From Blastobasis lacticolella (taxonomy: Eukaryota > Arthropoda > Insecta > Lepidoptera > Blastobasidae): 64,000 nucleotides of DNA. Shown piece by piece: positions 43,470 through 53,564 of this stretch. The DNA lies in the NCBI GenBank assembly GCA_905147135.1, contig LR990041.1:24367268-24431267 (forward strand). The letters run 5' to 3'. The translations under genes and the position numbers were made by a program. Every line of letters begins with the position of its first letter. Within the stretch, counting starts at the first letter, position 1. The notes under the pieces were generated by a model, which was not told the origin of the DNA, did no database searches, and saw only the letters and a list, made by a program, of their open reading frames with translations.

Positions 43470-44860
43470 TTAACAATTATAAGCTACTTTTGCTCGAGCC
43501 AGTGCTTCCCATTTTTTCCTGATTTCGCAGTCCGTGCTGAACGCATTGTGCTGCGTGGCGTCCAATTTCGCATGTGTACAGTTCAGACAGGAAGGGGCCA
43601 AGCTCCAGTTTTCACACTGCTGCTTCATGTGAGGGCCCCCACAGTGGCTACATTTTGCAATGGTCTCTTTGCAGAATTTCTTGCCGTGGCCATATCCTAA
43701 GCACACCGAACATTGCACCAACGGAGATTGGTCGGCCACTTTCACCCGCTGTATATCTATGTGGACCATTGACCTGTTGATCATACGGTTCCACAGTCTC
43801 GGAGATACTCTCAGTATCACATGGCAGGTGTATGGATTTCGGGTTCCACCTCTGTACTTCACTTCCATTCTGTCTTCTTCTTTGTCAAAATCTTGGAAGA
43901 GGTCTGGATTTTGATTTTTGAGCGCTTTAATTATGTCTTCGTCTTTCATGAATTTCATGACATACTTTAAAGCAATAAGTGGGTCACGATTTCGTACTTC
44001 CTCGATTGTGAGATGCTCTTCGGCACTATTCAACCTGTCTTGCAGCTTCCTTCTTTCCTTTGGTGTTCTACAGCTCATGATTATCTTTTTGTCCTTTGCC
44101 TTCCTTGTTCTATCAACGGTTATATTACTGTCTTTGGCATTCACTGCTTCGCGTATTCTTGTGAGTACCTCGTCACAAGTTTCGCTTTGGTCCTTGGAAG
44201 CGATCACAACCGAGTGCAGTGTTTGTTCTGGGGACTTCCTACTTGGTATTGCCGCGGTTACACTGGCATAGGTAGGCGTTTGCGCCGTTTCCAGGCTGTG
44301 CCTGTCTATTGTCTCTTTCAGTTTGTCCATTTTGTACTGGTTTTCTACAAGGTTTTCCATTTCTTTTTGAATAATTTTCCTATGTCCCTGCAACTCTGTT
44401 TTTAACTCTCTTATTTCTTCTTTACTTTCCTCAAGTAACTTGCTGTATTCCTCAATCTTTACAATGATTTGCCTTCCATTATCCTTCTGTGTTTCGTCCC
44501 CGCGTGTGTTCCCCATCTCCTTGTTTATTTCCTTACCATTTTGATTTGGAATTGGTCGCGTCACTTCTAGCTGTTCGATTATCTCGACGAGTCGTTTTAT
44601 TTGACTTTTGACAGCCTCTTTTATTGTGCCTTTAATGTTTCCCGACTGGTCAAGCTGTGTACACGCCGTCGTCCTTATATATCTGGCCAGCTCCGTGCGC
44701 GTTTCAGTCTTATCGAAAGTTATAGTCTTGTTTAATATTGTTGTTTGTGAGCTGCTAGGGTTCTTTGCTTTCTGCTTTGATGCTACAAGGTTACTTCGTG
44801 ACTGTCCTGGGGGAGATGCCTGTCGGATCGGTTGTCTTCCCAGTCGGTGACTTTGTCACC
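43470..44860 (-). pseudogene. TRAS A ORF1 (gag-like, three zinc knuckles)
   Basis: Open from about 44860 to the stop at 43470 without an in-frame ATG at its beginning, so the original start was lost by frameshift. N-terminal part is a charged coiled coil (EEYSKLLEESKEEIRELKTE), followed by an RRM-like stretch and, at the C-terminus, CSVCLGYGHGKKFC, CSHCGGPHMKQQC and a third Cys-x2-Cys...His...Cys motif. In TRAS, ORF1 protein packages RNA and directs it to telomeres. Ends a few bases before ORF2 begins. Confidence 0.85.
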
Positions 44861-46042
44861 GATGTCAGGGATGTCATCGACGATCTCCGCCGTTCTTTCT
44901 CCGGAGTACGGATCATTTTGTGTGTTATCAGGTGCGGTGCTGTGCGGCACGGTGCGATCTACGGTTTACCTTCCAGGCCCACAGCAGCTCGACGATGTGG
45001 TGATTGTAGGTACGTATTTTTTAGTTTCTATTTAGGTAATAATTTCACTATAATTTGTTTCAGATGCAGAGCAGCACGTCGTAGTCCAGCTCACAGTCGT
45101 TTGGTAATATTATGGATGGGTGTCAGAGGGATGTGTCAATATGGGTGTAAATGGCCCGTATAAAAGTAATTTGTAAACAGTATGTTAAGTACACTTATGC
45201 AGATAGTGTACGTCCAGATGAATTGAATTAGGTTTAGCTAAAGCCAGCAGGGGTAATCCTGCCCTAAATAAAACCTATATTCTTGGTCTAAACTTGGAAA
45301 CGAAAATGGAATATTTAAAATGTAAATATATGTATATATTTTCTATTAATTATAAATCTTTTTAAAATCTTCTACGATAAAGGCAAGATTAGTAGGTACT
45401 GCGATAAACAATTAGCTCTTTACTTCAGTAACACGTCAGACGTTAATTCTACCTATAAAAATAGAATTTATCCTAGTCGCAGTTTTATCGACTCTACATA
45501 GAGTTACGATTTCCCGCGCTTTACAAATAGCTCTGCGAGGTCTTAAAATGATCTGCTAGTTAAAGTAATTTGGTTGGGTTTGGTCAAAAAGCAATGTTAT
45601 TGACTAAGTCTTCCTCTGCTCTATGTAGAGTCTCCCACTATGCCTAATGTTGTAGATCTCCTCGAGCCCTTTCCAACGAACCCAAACTCAGGTCAGTTAG
45701 CCCCAGGGGTCACAGAGATATTGCGGTAGACACTTTCTAAAATTTGAGTGCTCTCGAGTGCCTGTTTTGAGCACTCGAGGTTTTTTCGGAACTATGGGCC
45801 CTAGAAGTTCGTGTTTGAGCTCGTTGCAAAGGTCCTGGTGAGCTCTGCCTAAAAAATATATTTTCAGGCCTGAAAAATTTCAGGTCCTGAAATCACCTGA
45901 AAAAGGCTAGTCTTATTCTATTGCCTCTGCTTATATATATTGAAAACCCCAACCCGCTACGACTCTCCGTTGCGAAGTTATTTAAGGAATAAGATTTTTA
46001 AAACGGCGGCGCAAATGTCAATGTCACAGTTTGAAAGGCTAC
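44861..46042 (-). promoter_or_regulatory. TRAS A 5' untranslated region
   Basis: Non-coding, with the same flavour as 62458-64000: palindromes of the form CTCTAYRTAGAG (45490-45504, 45619-45630), CCTGAAA...TTTCAGG pairs near 45865-45900, and an ACGGCGGC motif near 46000. It contains the internal promoter by analogy with R1-clade elements. Confidence 0.6.
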
Positions 46043-46060
46043 GGTTAGGTTAGGTTAGGT
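46043..46060 (+). repeat. Telomeric (TTAGG)n remnant between TRAS A and SART
   Basis: GGTTAGGTTAGGTTAGGT, about 3.5 units, marking the 5' insertion edge of the SART element. Confidence 0.9.
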
Positions 46061-47605
46061 TTGCAGGCTCTGTTATGTAACTACCTCCACAATACGGAAG
46101 TCTTGTTTGTGGACCGGGATGGTCAACTCCGGCGTCACGTCGTTGAATCTAGTGTCCCACAGGGATCGGTTCTCGGGCCACTACTATGGAACATCGGGTA
46201 TGATTGGTTGCTTCGGGGTGATCTCTTGGCGGGTATGGATGTCATCTGCTATGCGGATGACACCCTTGTCATAGCCCGGGGCAAAACTTACAAAGAGGCG
46301 GCACAGCTGGCTTCTGCGGGCGGGACCTTAGTCGCACGGAGGATCGAGTTACTAGGCCTGAAGGTGGCGCTGGAGAAAACCGAGGCCCTTTTCTTCCCCG
46401 GTCCGCGGAAGCGTGCACACTCTGACGCCCATATCGTGGTCGGGGGTATCAGGGTCGAAGTTAAGGCTCAAATGAAATATTTGGGCCTTATATTGGATGG
46501 TCGGTGGCAGTTTGGCCGGCACTTTAGCGGTCTGTCACCGCGCCTCCTAAAGGCGGCTGATGCATTTAGCTGGCTCCTCCCTAACCTGAGCGGACCAAGC
46601 TCAATGTGTCGGCACTTATATGCCGGCATATTAAAGAGCATGGCGCTGTATGGTGCCCCCATCTGGGCAGATTCTTTAAATAAGGGGGAGAATGCGGCCC
46701 TTCTTCGCAGGCCTCAACGAGCCATTGCACAGCGTGTGGCGAGGGCTTATCGTACGGTGGGGCATGCTGCAGCGTGCGCCATTGCAGGCACTCCCCCCTG
46801 GGAGCTGGAAGCTAGGGTTATAGCCGTCGTCTACGAATGGACGGCGGCGCAGAGGGCGCAAGGTGAACGCCCGGCCCCGGAGGAGCGCAACGCCGTAAGA
46901 TATGAAGCTCGCGTGACCATGTTCCGTCTTTGGAAAGAGGACATGGCTTGCGAGCAGTCTGGGCGCCGAACGCTCGACGCCATCGGTCCCGTCATCGAGG
47001 ACTGGGTCGAGCGTTCGCATGGATCCCTTTCTTACCGTTTAGTGCAGATATTATCCGGACACGGTTGTTTCGGATCGTACCTGCACCGAATCGGGAGAGA
47101 GGAAGCCCCGTCGTGCCACAAATGTAACGCGACGGAGGACACAGCGCAACATACCCTCGTGGCCTGTACTGGCTGGGAGGAGCAGCGCCGTGTTCTGAAT
47201 GCCGTTGTAGGTCCGGACTTTGCGCTTCCAAGCGTAATCAAAGCTATGCTGGGAAGTGAAAGGGCCTGGGGAGCCATGGCCACATGCTGCGAGGACATAA
47301 TCTCGCAGAAAGAGGCAGCGGAGCGAGAGAGGGAGGATGTCCCTCTCGCTCCACCGCTCCGCAGACGCAGAAGAGGAGTGAGAAGACGGATGTACGACCG
47401 TTCTGTTCTCGCTCCCGGTGGTGGCCAGCGGGCCAGAGGTGCGGGGGCATCTCCGCCTGCATTGCACAGGCCTCCACCTGCGCTGGATGGGAATAGTCCG
47501 GCGCTTCCGGCTATTCCCATTCGTCCCCCTTGCCGCGTAAGGCGGGCGGTCGTCGGAGGTGTTGTGGATGACAAGGCTTCGGCTGCTCTCATGCAGACGT
47601 CGTAG
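46061..47605 (+). CDS. SART ORF2, C-terminal half (reverse transcriptase and C-terminal region)
   Basis: 514 codons without a stop; begins at the truncation edge, so the start is not natural. Reverse transcriptase motifs: SVPQGSVLGPLLWN (residues 31-44), CYADDTLV with YADD at 64-67, KTEALFFPG, and MKYLGLILDGRW. Then the thumb/connector with LYGAPIWA, and a zinc-binding CHKCNATEDTAQHTLVAC at about 352-369, typical of R1-clade ORF2 ends. The tail is Arg/Pro-rich. Endonuclease and ORF1 are absent, so it cannot move alone. The clean frame suggests a young insertion. Confidence 0.9.
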   Translation: MQALLCNYLHNTEVLFVDRDGQLRRHVVESSVPQGSVLGPLLWNIGYDWLLRGDLLAGMDVICYADDTLVIARGKTYKEAAQLASAGGTLVARRIELLGLKVALEKTEALFFPGPRKRAHSDAHIVVGGIRVEVKAQMKYLGLILDGRWQFGRHFSGLSPRLLKAADAFSWLLPNLSGPSSMCRHLYAGILKSMALYGAPIWADSLNKGENAALLRRPQRAIAQRVARAYRTVGHAAACAIAGTPPWELEARVIAVVYEWTAAQRAQGERPAPEERNAVRYEARVTMFRLWKEDMACEQSGRRTLDAIGPVIEDWVERSHGSLSYRLVQILSGHGCFGSYLHRIGREEAPSCHKCNATEDTAQHTLVACTGWEEQRRVLNAVVGPDFALPSVIKAMLGSERAWGAMATCCEDIISQKEAAEREREDVPLAPPLRRRRRGVRRRMYDRSVLAPGGGQRARGAGASPPALHRPPPALDGNSPALPAIPIRPPCRVRRAVVGGVVDDKASAALMQTS

Positions 47606-47722
47606 GAGCGCCGCGGGGTTTAGTGGGTAGACCGGCCAATACCGGGAGTCCCACACAGGCCCTTCGTCCCCCAACGGAGGGTATCGTGCGTTGCATTACG
47701 CGTTAAAAAAAAAAAAAAAAAA
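46061..47722 (+). mobile_element. SART-type LINE, 5'-truncated
   Basis: Plus strand, from the TTAGG remnant to an 18-base A-tail (47705-47722) that runs directly into GGTTAGGTTAGG. TTAGG on both sides and the opposite orientation to all TRAS copies match the known SART target preference. Only the second half of ORF2 and the 3' untranslated region (47606-47704) remain. Confidence 0.9.
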
Positions 47723-47736
47723 GGTTAGGTTAGGTT
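47723..47736 (+). repeat. Telomeric (TTAGG)n remnant between SART and TRAS B
   Basis: GGTTAGGTTAGGTT lies between the A-tail of the SART (left) and the T-run that is the A-tail of a minus-strand TRAS (right). Two insertions from opposite strands meet in under three repeat units. Confidence 0.95.
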
Positions 47737-50700
47737 TTTTTTTTTTTTAAATTGAGTTTTCCGCAATTAATCCTCCGACATGGGTCGGAGACATTTTCTG
47801 CAAAACACTTGTATAAAAAGTGCATGTGTAGTGTCATTGCTTGTATGCTCTATAGCAGTGGTACTCTCTACTTCAGAGCCATGGGGTTCCGATAGTAGAG
47901 GGCTTGTGTGTGTTTACGTGCATGAGCGTGTATGTCCCCAATACCCCAATACTCCCGGGGCATTTTTTAATTTTATTGTTACTCTTTCCTTTAGTCTTTC
48001 TCTTGTTTTCTCTTTTCATTATCTTTTATTGCTTTTTTTTTTTTCTTTTATAGTGCTCTTTTTTGTTACAGGAAAAGTGGAAACAGACACTAAACAGTTT
48101 TGCAATAATTGCGGAATGACACATATCATGATTACCTTAGAATATATTATTATACTAAATTTAAGGATGGAATACAATTAACAATTTTTAATGAACCATT
48201 ACTAAAATTAATAAATATAATGTCAATATTAGAATTAATAAATTTCGAATGTAAATAATGTAATTAATAAGGATCGAATGTAATATCAATAACGAACTTA
48301 ATAAATTATAAAGAATCCAAACCTAAAACAAACCAGTAATTAACTTTTACTTTGTCAATATCTGTTATAAATATTTCATTTTAATTTGCCCACGCCGTGC
48401 TCTCATTTGCCCTACAGGTTTCGGCCATTACCTCTTTGCAATATCTGAAGAATATATCTGCCCTTCTCTTATCTCTTATTAAGTCCACAATATTTGCCCG
48501 GTTGATTTGCATTCCTAATTCCGCCTCCAGGGTTTGGCGGCGCGCGCCAAAACGGGGGCAATCGATTAGCAGGTGAACATCCACACACCCCGGCTCACAT
48601 ACACACCATGGCGAATCGCGCAGCTTAAACCTATGGAGATACTGTCCCAGACCCCCGTGCCCTGTCAGCGTCTGCGTTATCAATGCATCCGGCCGGACAC
48701 GTTTCGCGAACTTGTACACAAGGGAGACATCAGGGAGGAATAGCTCGATGTTTTTATCTTTAATATTTATTTTGTAGAGTTCGTTGTATTCAGTTATTGT
48801 TTCCTCCCTGATGACTCCCTTTGCATATGAAATGGGGTATAAGTCATACTCTGGGGCAGTCCTACGGTACAGGGCTGCGCGCTTCGCCAACTCGTCCGCT
48901 CTCTCGTTCCCTGGTGTGCCCACATGGGCACCCAATACAACCCAACATCTACTCCGACGGAATCTAATTTTATCAAATTTTCTCTTATCTTGAAGGCAAC
49001 AGGCTGCAGGGAAGTGTATTGACTGATAAGTTGTAGTGAGGACATACTGTCCGATAATATATTAATTTTTGTTTCTTTCAACTTCCCTGCCATCTCTGTT
49101 GCCTCCAAGATAGCCAACATTTCTGCCTGAAATACAGTGCAGTGCGACTCCAACCGATATGTGCGATATTTGACCTCGGTCTCCCCCCGCCACACCGTCA
49201 GTGCCGCACCCACTTTCCCTTCGATCTTACTTCCGTCGGTGTAGATGTTGAGTCCTTCCACTCTCTGCTCCCCACCTGCCACCTCTTCTGAGTCCCGGAA
49301 TCTTGGCCTCCACCACTTTGCCGGATGTAGCGCATCCCATATAGCGGACACATTCCTCTCCAAGCCGCCCGACGGTCCAAGAGGGCGTCCCCTTTTGATC
49401 TCAAAAATTTTTCCTGCTTCCCTCACCCTCATATCGAGGGGCGGAAATCCCGAGTTGCCAGCGCCGGATCCAAAGGTATCGTTCGGTACGCCCTAGCTAT
49501 TTTTAAAATAAAGCCACGTTGCAGCGCTCGCAGGCGGTCCGCCACTCCCTTCTTGCGGGTCGCCGACGCCCACACCCCAGCCGCATACAGTACAATAGGC
49601 TCCACGACGCATGTGTAAATGGTCTTGAGTATGTCCGAGTTCAAACCCCACGTAACCTTTGCGGCTCTTTGAAGTTGTTTAAATATTGGTATTGTCTTAT
49701 CCGCTATGTAGTTTACGTGGGGTGTAAACCCAAGACCTTTATCTATTATTACTCCCAGTAATTTAATTTGGTCAACAATGTTAATTGGCAGCCCTCCCAT
49801 GTGCACTGCTGGGGTACCCACTTTTATTTTCCTGGTTAAAACCATGGCTTGTGTTTAAGCTGGTCCAAAGCTTAATTTATTGGATATTGGTGAACGTGGG
49901 AGAGGATTGCGCATGCGTTTTCATTAATCGTTTCCATATCGTTTGCAGAAAACACCAGTGCCACGTCACCTGCGAAGGCCTGGCAGTGAACGCCCATTGC
50001 CTCCAATCCAATACCAGGTTCCATAGTGTCGGTCCCGCAATGGAACCCTGAACGCAACCTCGTCCCGTGGCCTTGGTGTACTCTACACCCGCATACCTTA
50101 CCGATACCTCGCGCCCCTCCAGATATGATCCCATAAGATTGTACAGGTTGCACGGGCACCCCCTCTCCAACAGCTGTTTTTTAATACCTGGCCACCAGGC
50201 ATTATCGAAGGCCCCCTCTATGTCCAGGGACACCAGAAGACAGATTTTCTGTTTTTGTTTCACTTCTGTCTCTATGTGCCCCATCAGATCATAGAGGGAG
50301 TCCTCAGTGCTGCGCTGGGGCATAAATCCGTATTGTCTGGGGTTTATTGTCCTGAGAAGGTGCCAGCGCAACCTGCGCACAACCATTTTCTCCACTATCT
50401 TACCAAAAATGTTTAACAGACCAATGGGGCGGTAAGATCGGGCCCGCTTCGCCGGCTTGCCGGGCTTCGGTATGATTACTACCGTCGCTTTCTTCCATAA
50501 AGCCGGATAATATCCCTCGGAGAGGGCGGAGTTTGCCAGCGCCAAAAAGACACCTCCATCGGTTAACACGGCTCTCTCACAAATATCCGCCGTCAAATGA
50601 TCAGGTCCGGGCGCCTTCCGCGAAGAAAACGATTGCGCCGCCCACTCCAGCTCTAGCAAGGTAAAGGGCGAATCAGCGGGCGCCCCTACGCGCCTCTCGG

Positions 50701-51232
50701 CAGCCGCGGCTCGCACCTCCCTCTGCTCCGGTGTGTCCTCCTCCTGATTATCATTAGGCTCTCTGCCAACGAAATAATTAATAACTCGAGAACCACTTAA
50801 TAAAAAAATCACAAATAAAACGTTAAAATAAATGTAAAAATGAGACGCAATCAATTCAGTAAAAAGAAATTAACATTAACATTTTGAAAACTGAAGGAAC
50901 CGTCTCCGAAAAACAAATTTTCAGAAAGAAATTTATTGAAACGGCTGTAAAATGACAAATAGTAACGGGAAAAATCCAATTTTTCGGACACACCTTCCCA
51001 CAGTTAGCGCGCAAGTAACAATAATAGAAAATATATGGGTTGTCGCTTTAAATTTCAAAATACAGCATGCCAAAGTTTTGAAATATTAATAGCTATAACT
51101 TAACTTCTATATATCCTAAAATTTTTCTGTTTAGTCCAAAAGTCTTCCAATCACACCCTCTTCAGCACTGCCAAGTTTGGCGGTCGTAGCTTATCTCCTT
51201 CATGTACCTCGTTCCAGCATCGACCTTAGGCT
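47735..51232 (-). mobile_element. TRAS-type LINE B, lacking ORF1 and endonuclease
   Basis: A-tail at 47735-47748 (as T), 3' untranslated region to 48380, ORF2 from 48381 to about 50765. Upstream of the reverse transcriptase, 50766-51232 is non-coding and resembles a TRAS 5' untranslated region rather than endonuclease, and it ends at the degenerate TTAGG at 51226. Either internally deleted or 5'-truncated with another fragment beside it. Confidence 0.8.
48381..50850 (-). pseudogene. TRAS B ORF2: reverse transcriptase, RNase H, C-terminal zinc region
   Basis: Pieces in order: 49877-50850 (SRKAPGPDHLTADI, SYRPIGLLNIFGKIVEKMV, YGFMPQRSTEDSL, SLDIEGAFDNAWW, GSIAGPTLWN), then a frameshift near 50040; the active site reads FAGD instead of FADD (about 49970). 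49429-49845 gives the thumb (LYAAGVWA). RNase H at 48794-49432 has IYTDGSK, FQAEMLAIL and LSDSMSSL, catalytic residues intact, and HVGTPGNERADELAK. The end has CVCEPGCVDVHLLIDCP. At least three frameshifts plus the lost Asp make it dead. Confidence 0.9.
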
Positions 51233-51235
51233 AGG
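51226..51235 (+). repeat. Degenerate telomeric repeat
   Basis: TTAGGCTAGG directly before a T-run of 21 bases (51236-51256), the A-tail of the next TRAS. It marks a third telomere-targeted insertion edge. Confidence 0.6.
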
Positions 51236-51699
51236 TTTTTTTTTTTTTTTTTTTTTGGCAGGTAGGGGAAATCCTCATGGACACCTGGGAATGGATGGCC
51301 CAGGTAGTGCCGAACTCTTACCGACTAAAACCTTCTACCTGCCATGCTAATGGTTACCATCGACTTGGCGGTCGATGCCTTTTTTTATAATTTAAATAAA
51401 ATGAATTTAGGTCTGATTTTAATAACATATAGGTTTGTGGTTTATCCGCCTATCTGTGTTGTAGTTACATTATTGTCGTTCCGTTTAGTTTACGATAAAG
51501 TTTATTCTATGTTTTATATCTAGATATTGTTTTTTTTTTTTTTTTAGTCCTTTCGCTTTGCTTTTCGCTTTTTTCATTGTTATTTATGTAGCTATTTTTA
51601 CCTTATATGTACTTATTTTCTATTGTATATGTTATTATGCGTATTCTACAGAATACACTTGCAACATATTTTTCTTATCCTATCTTATTCCTATTTATA

Positions 51700-53564
51700 G
51701 CGTCCTCTGCGATCCGACAGCAGTAGTCCATGAAGGCTGATCGAGTTTCCTTACTAGATACGATTTTGCTGAGATTTGATGCAACCAATGCTACATCAAA
51801 TCTCATTTCAAAATCGTATCTTTTCCTTGCGTATTTAGGACAGTCTAATATTAGATGGATGATAGTCTCTTCTGCTGTCGATTCGCAGACGCAAGCGGGA
51901 TCGCTTTTACATTTAAAACGGTACAGATAGGAGGAGAAGCCACCATGGCCCGTTAGGACTTGAGTTTTTATGTAGTTTATTTTAGTTTATTTTATTATTT
52001 TATAAGCCAGACGTACGTCTGGCAAAAACAATTTAGTAACTGATGCTGTAGTGCCACCCATGTACCTCATCTGCCACTTCTGCAATGTCTCTTCCCTGAG
52101 TTTTCGCTTTGCGTAGGATACCGGGTACTTGTTATAATGTGCCGCTGTTTTCAGGTGCAGCGCTGCTTCTTTCGCCAGCTGGTCAGCGCGCTCATTTCCC
52201 AGTGTGCCAATATGAGCTTTTACCCAGAATAGATCTATTATTTTTCCCTGTTTGGTGGTGATGGAAATATTATTCTTGATTTGGCACACTAGGGGGTGAG
52301 CGTCGTCTATGTTGCTGCTCAGCAAGTCTAGGGCCGACCTCGAATCGCTAAGTATTTTAATCTTCTGTGCCGTAGCTTTCCTGGCCATTTCTACTACCCT
52401 GTCCAAAGCGAGGAGCTCAGCTTGGAACACCGAACAGTATGCTTCCAGTTTGAGCTTGGCCTTTGCTGTCTCTACGCCATTCGTCCAGCAGGACACGGCT
52501 GTTCCCACCTTTCCTTCTATTTTGCTGCCGTCGGTATAGATACAGAGTTTCTCCTTGTCAACTTTTATTCTGTTGATATCTGTCACACATGTGTAATTGA
52601 TGTCGTTTTTTTCGGAGAGATGCGGAGCTCTTAGAAAACTCATTTTCTCTTCTATTTTTCTGTCCGACGGCAGCATCTGTATCCCTTCTCCTCGTTTGGC
52701 TCTGTAGAGTGCAGCCGCCTCATTTACCCGCAGATCTAGTGGCAGAATTCCCGCCAGGACCAGTGCTGCATTGAGGGACACCGTGCGATAGGACCTACAT
52801 ATTTTTTGGGCAAACCCACGTTGCACCGTGTCTAGCTGCTTTTTTATTGATAACTTCTCCGCTGCCGGAGCCCATACGCTGGATGCGTATAATATTATTG
52901 GCTCTATTACCGCCACTTAAATGGTCCTGGTAATCTCGGGATTTAGGCCCCATGTCACTTTTGCTGTTTTAGCAAGTTGTTTGTAGATATTTGTTGCCTT
53001 TTTACAAATCTGTGCAACGTGACTATTATACTTCAATTTATTGTCTAATACCAATCCTAATAATTTTATTTCGTTAACTGCATTTGTTTTGATACCCCCC
53101 ATTCTTATATCCGGTTCCTCGTAGTTTAGTTTATTTGTTAATATCATTAAATTCGTTTTATGAGCTGCAAATTTAAGTTTGTTTTGCTTTCCCCAGCTGT
53201 TTATTTCGTTCAAAATTTTGCATGCGTCTCGTTGCACAGATTCCGAAGTCCTTCCCGAGATTACCACCACCACATCATCGGCAAAAGCCTGGCCATATAT
53301 ATTGTTTTTACCCTCCAGTTTTTCCAGCAGCGGGTCCAGCAGCAGGTTCCAGAACGTCGGTCCCGCTATGGATCCCTGCACACATCCCTTGCTAGTTGAG
53401 ATTTCGCAAGTTTCGCCAGCATATCCCACTCTCACCTTTCTGTCACTCAGATAGCTATAGATCATCTTCATTATATTCGAAGGGCACGACTTCCGGTAAA
53501 GTTGGTGCTTGATAGCCGGCCACCATGCACTGTCAAATGCGCCCTCGACATCTAAGGAGACTAG
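51700..53564 (-). pseudogene. TRAS C ORF2: reverse transcriptase core to C-terminus
   Basis: 52917-53564 encodes SLVSLDVEGAFDSAWWP, GSIAGPTFWNLLLD and an intact AFADDVVVVISG active site. An in-frame TAA at 52917-52919 precedes the thumb (VIEPIILYASSVW). RNase H at 52000-52600 has IYTDGSK, FQAELLALD and LSDSRSAL, then KAHIGTLGNERADQLAK. Another TAA at about 51987, followed in frame by QVLTGHGG and the Cys/His cluster to about 51700. Confidence 0.9.

Larger units (their letters stand above)
42048..46042 (-). mobile_element. TRAS-type LINE A, 5' part
   Basis: Minus strand. 5' end abuts TTAGG repeats at 46043; long 5' untranslated region (about 44870-46042), ORF1 (43470 to about 44860), ORF2 endonuclease (42430-43462) and the start of reverse transcriptase (to 42048, GGFNPKKAPGAD), where it is cut by the CR1/L2-like LINE. 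TRAS elements insert specifically into telomeric repeats; the fit is in domain order, zinc-knuckle pattern and target. Confidence 0.88.

Noticed and set aside
47032..47674. Long minus-strand frames (186 and 207 codons) opposite the SART gene
   Set aside because: Shadows of the GC-rich SART coding sequence; no domain on that strand.
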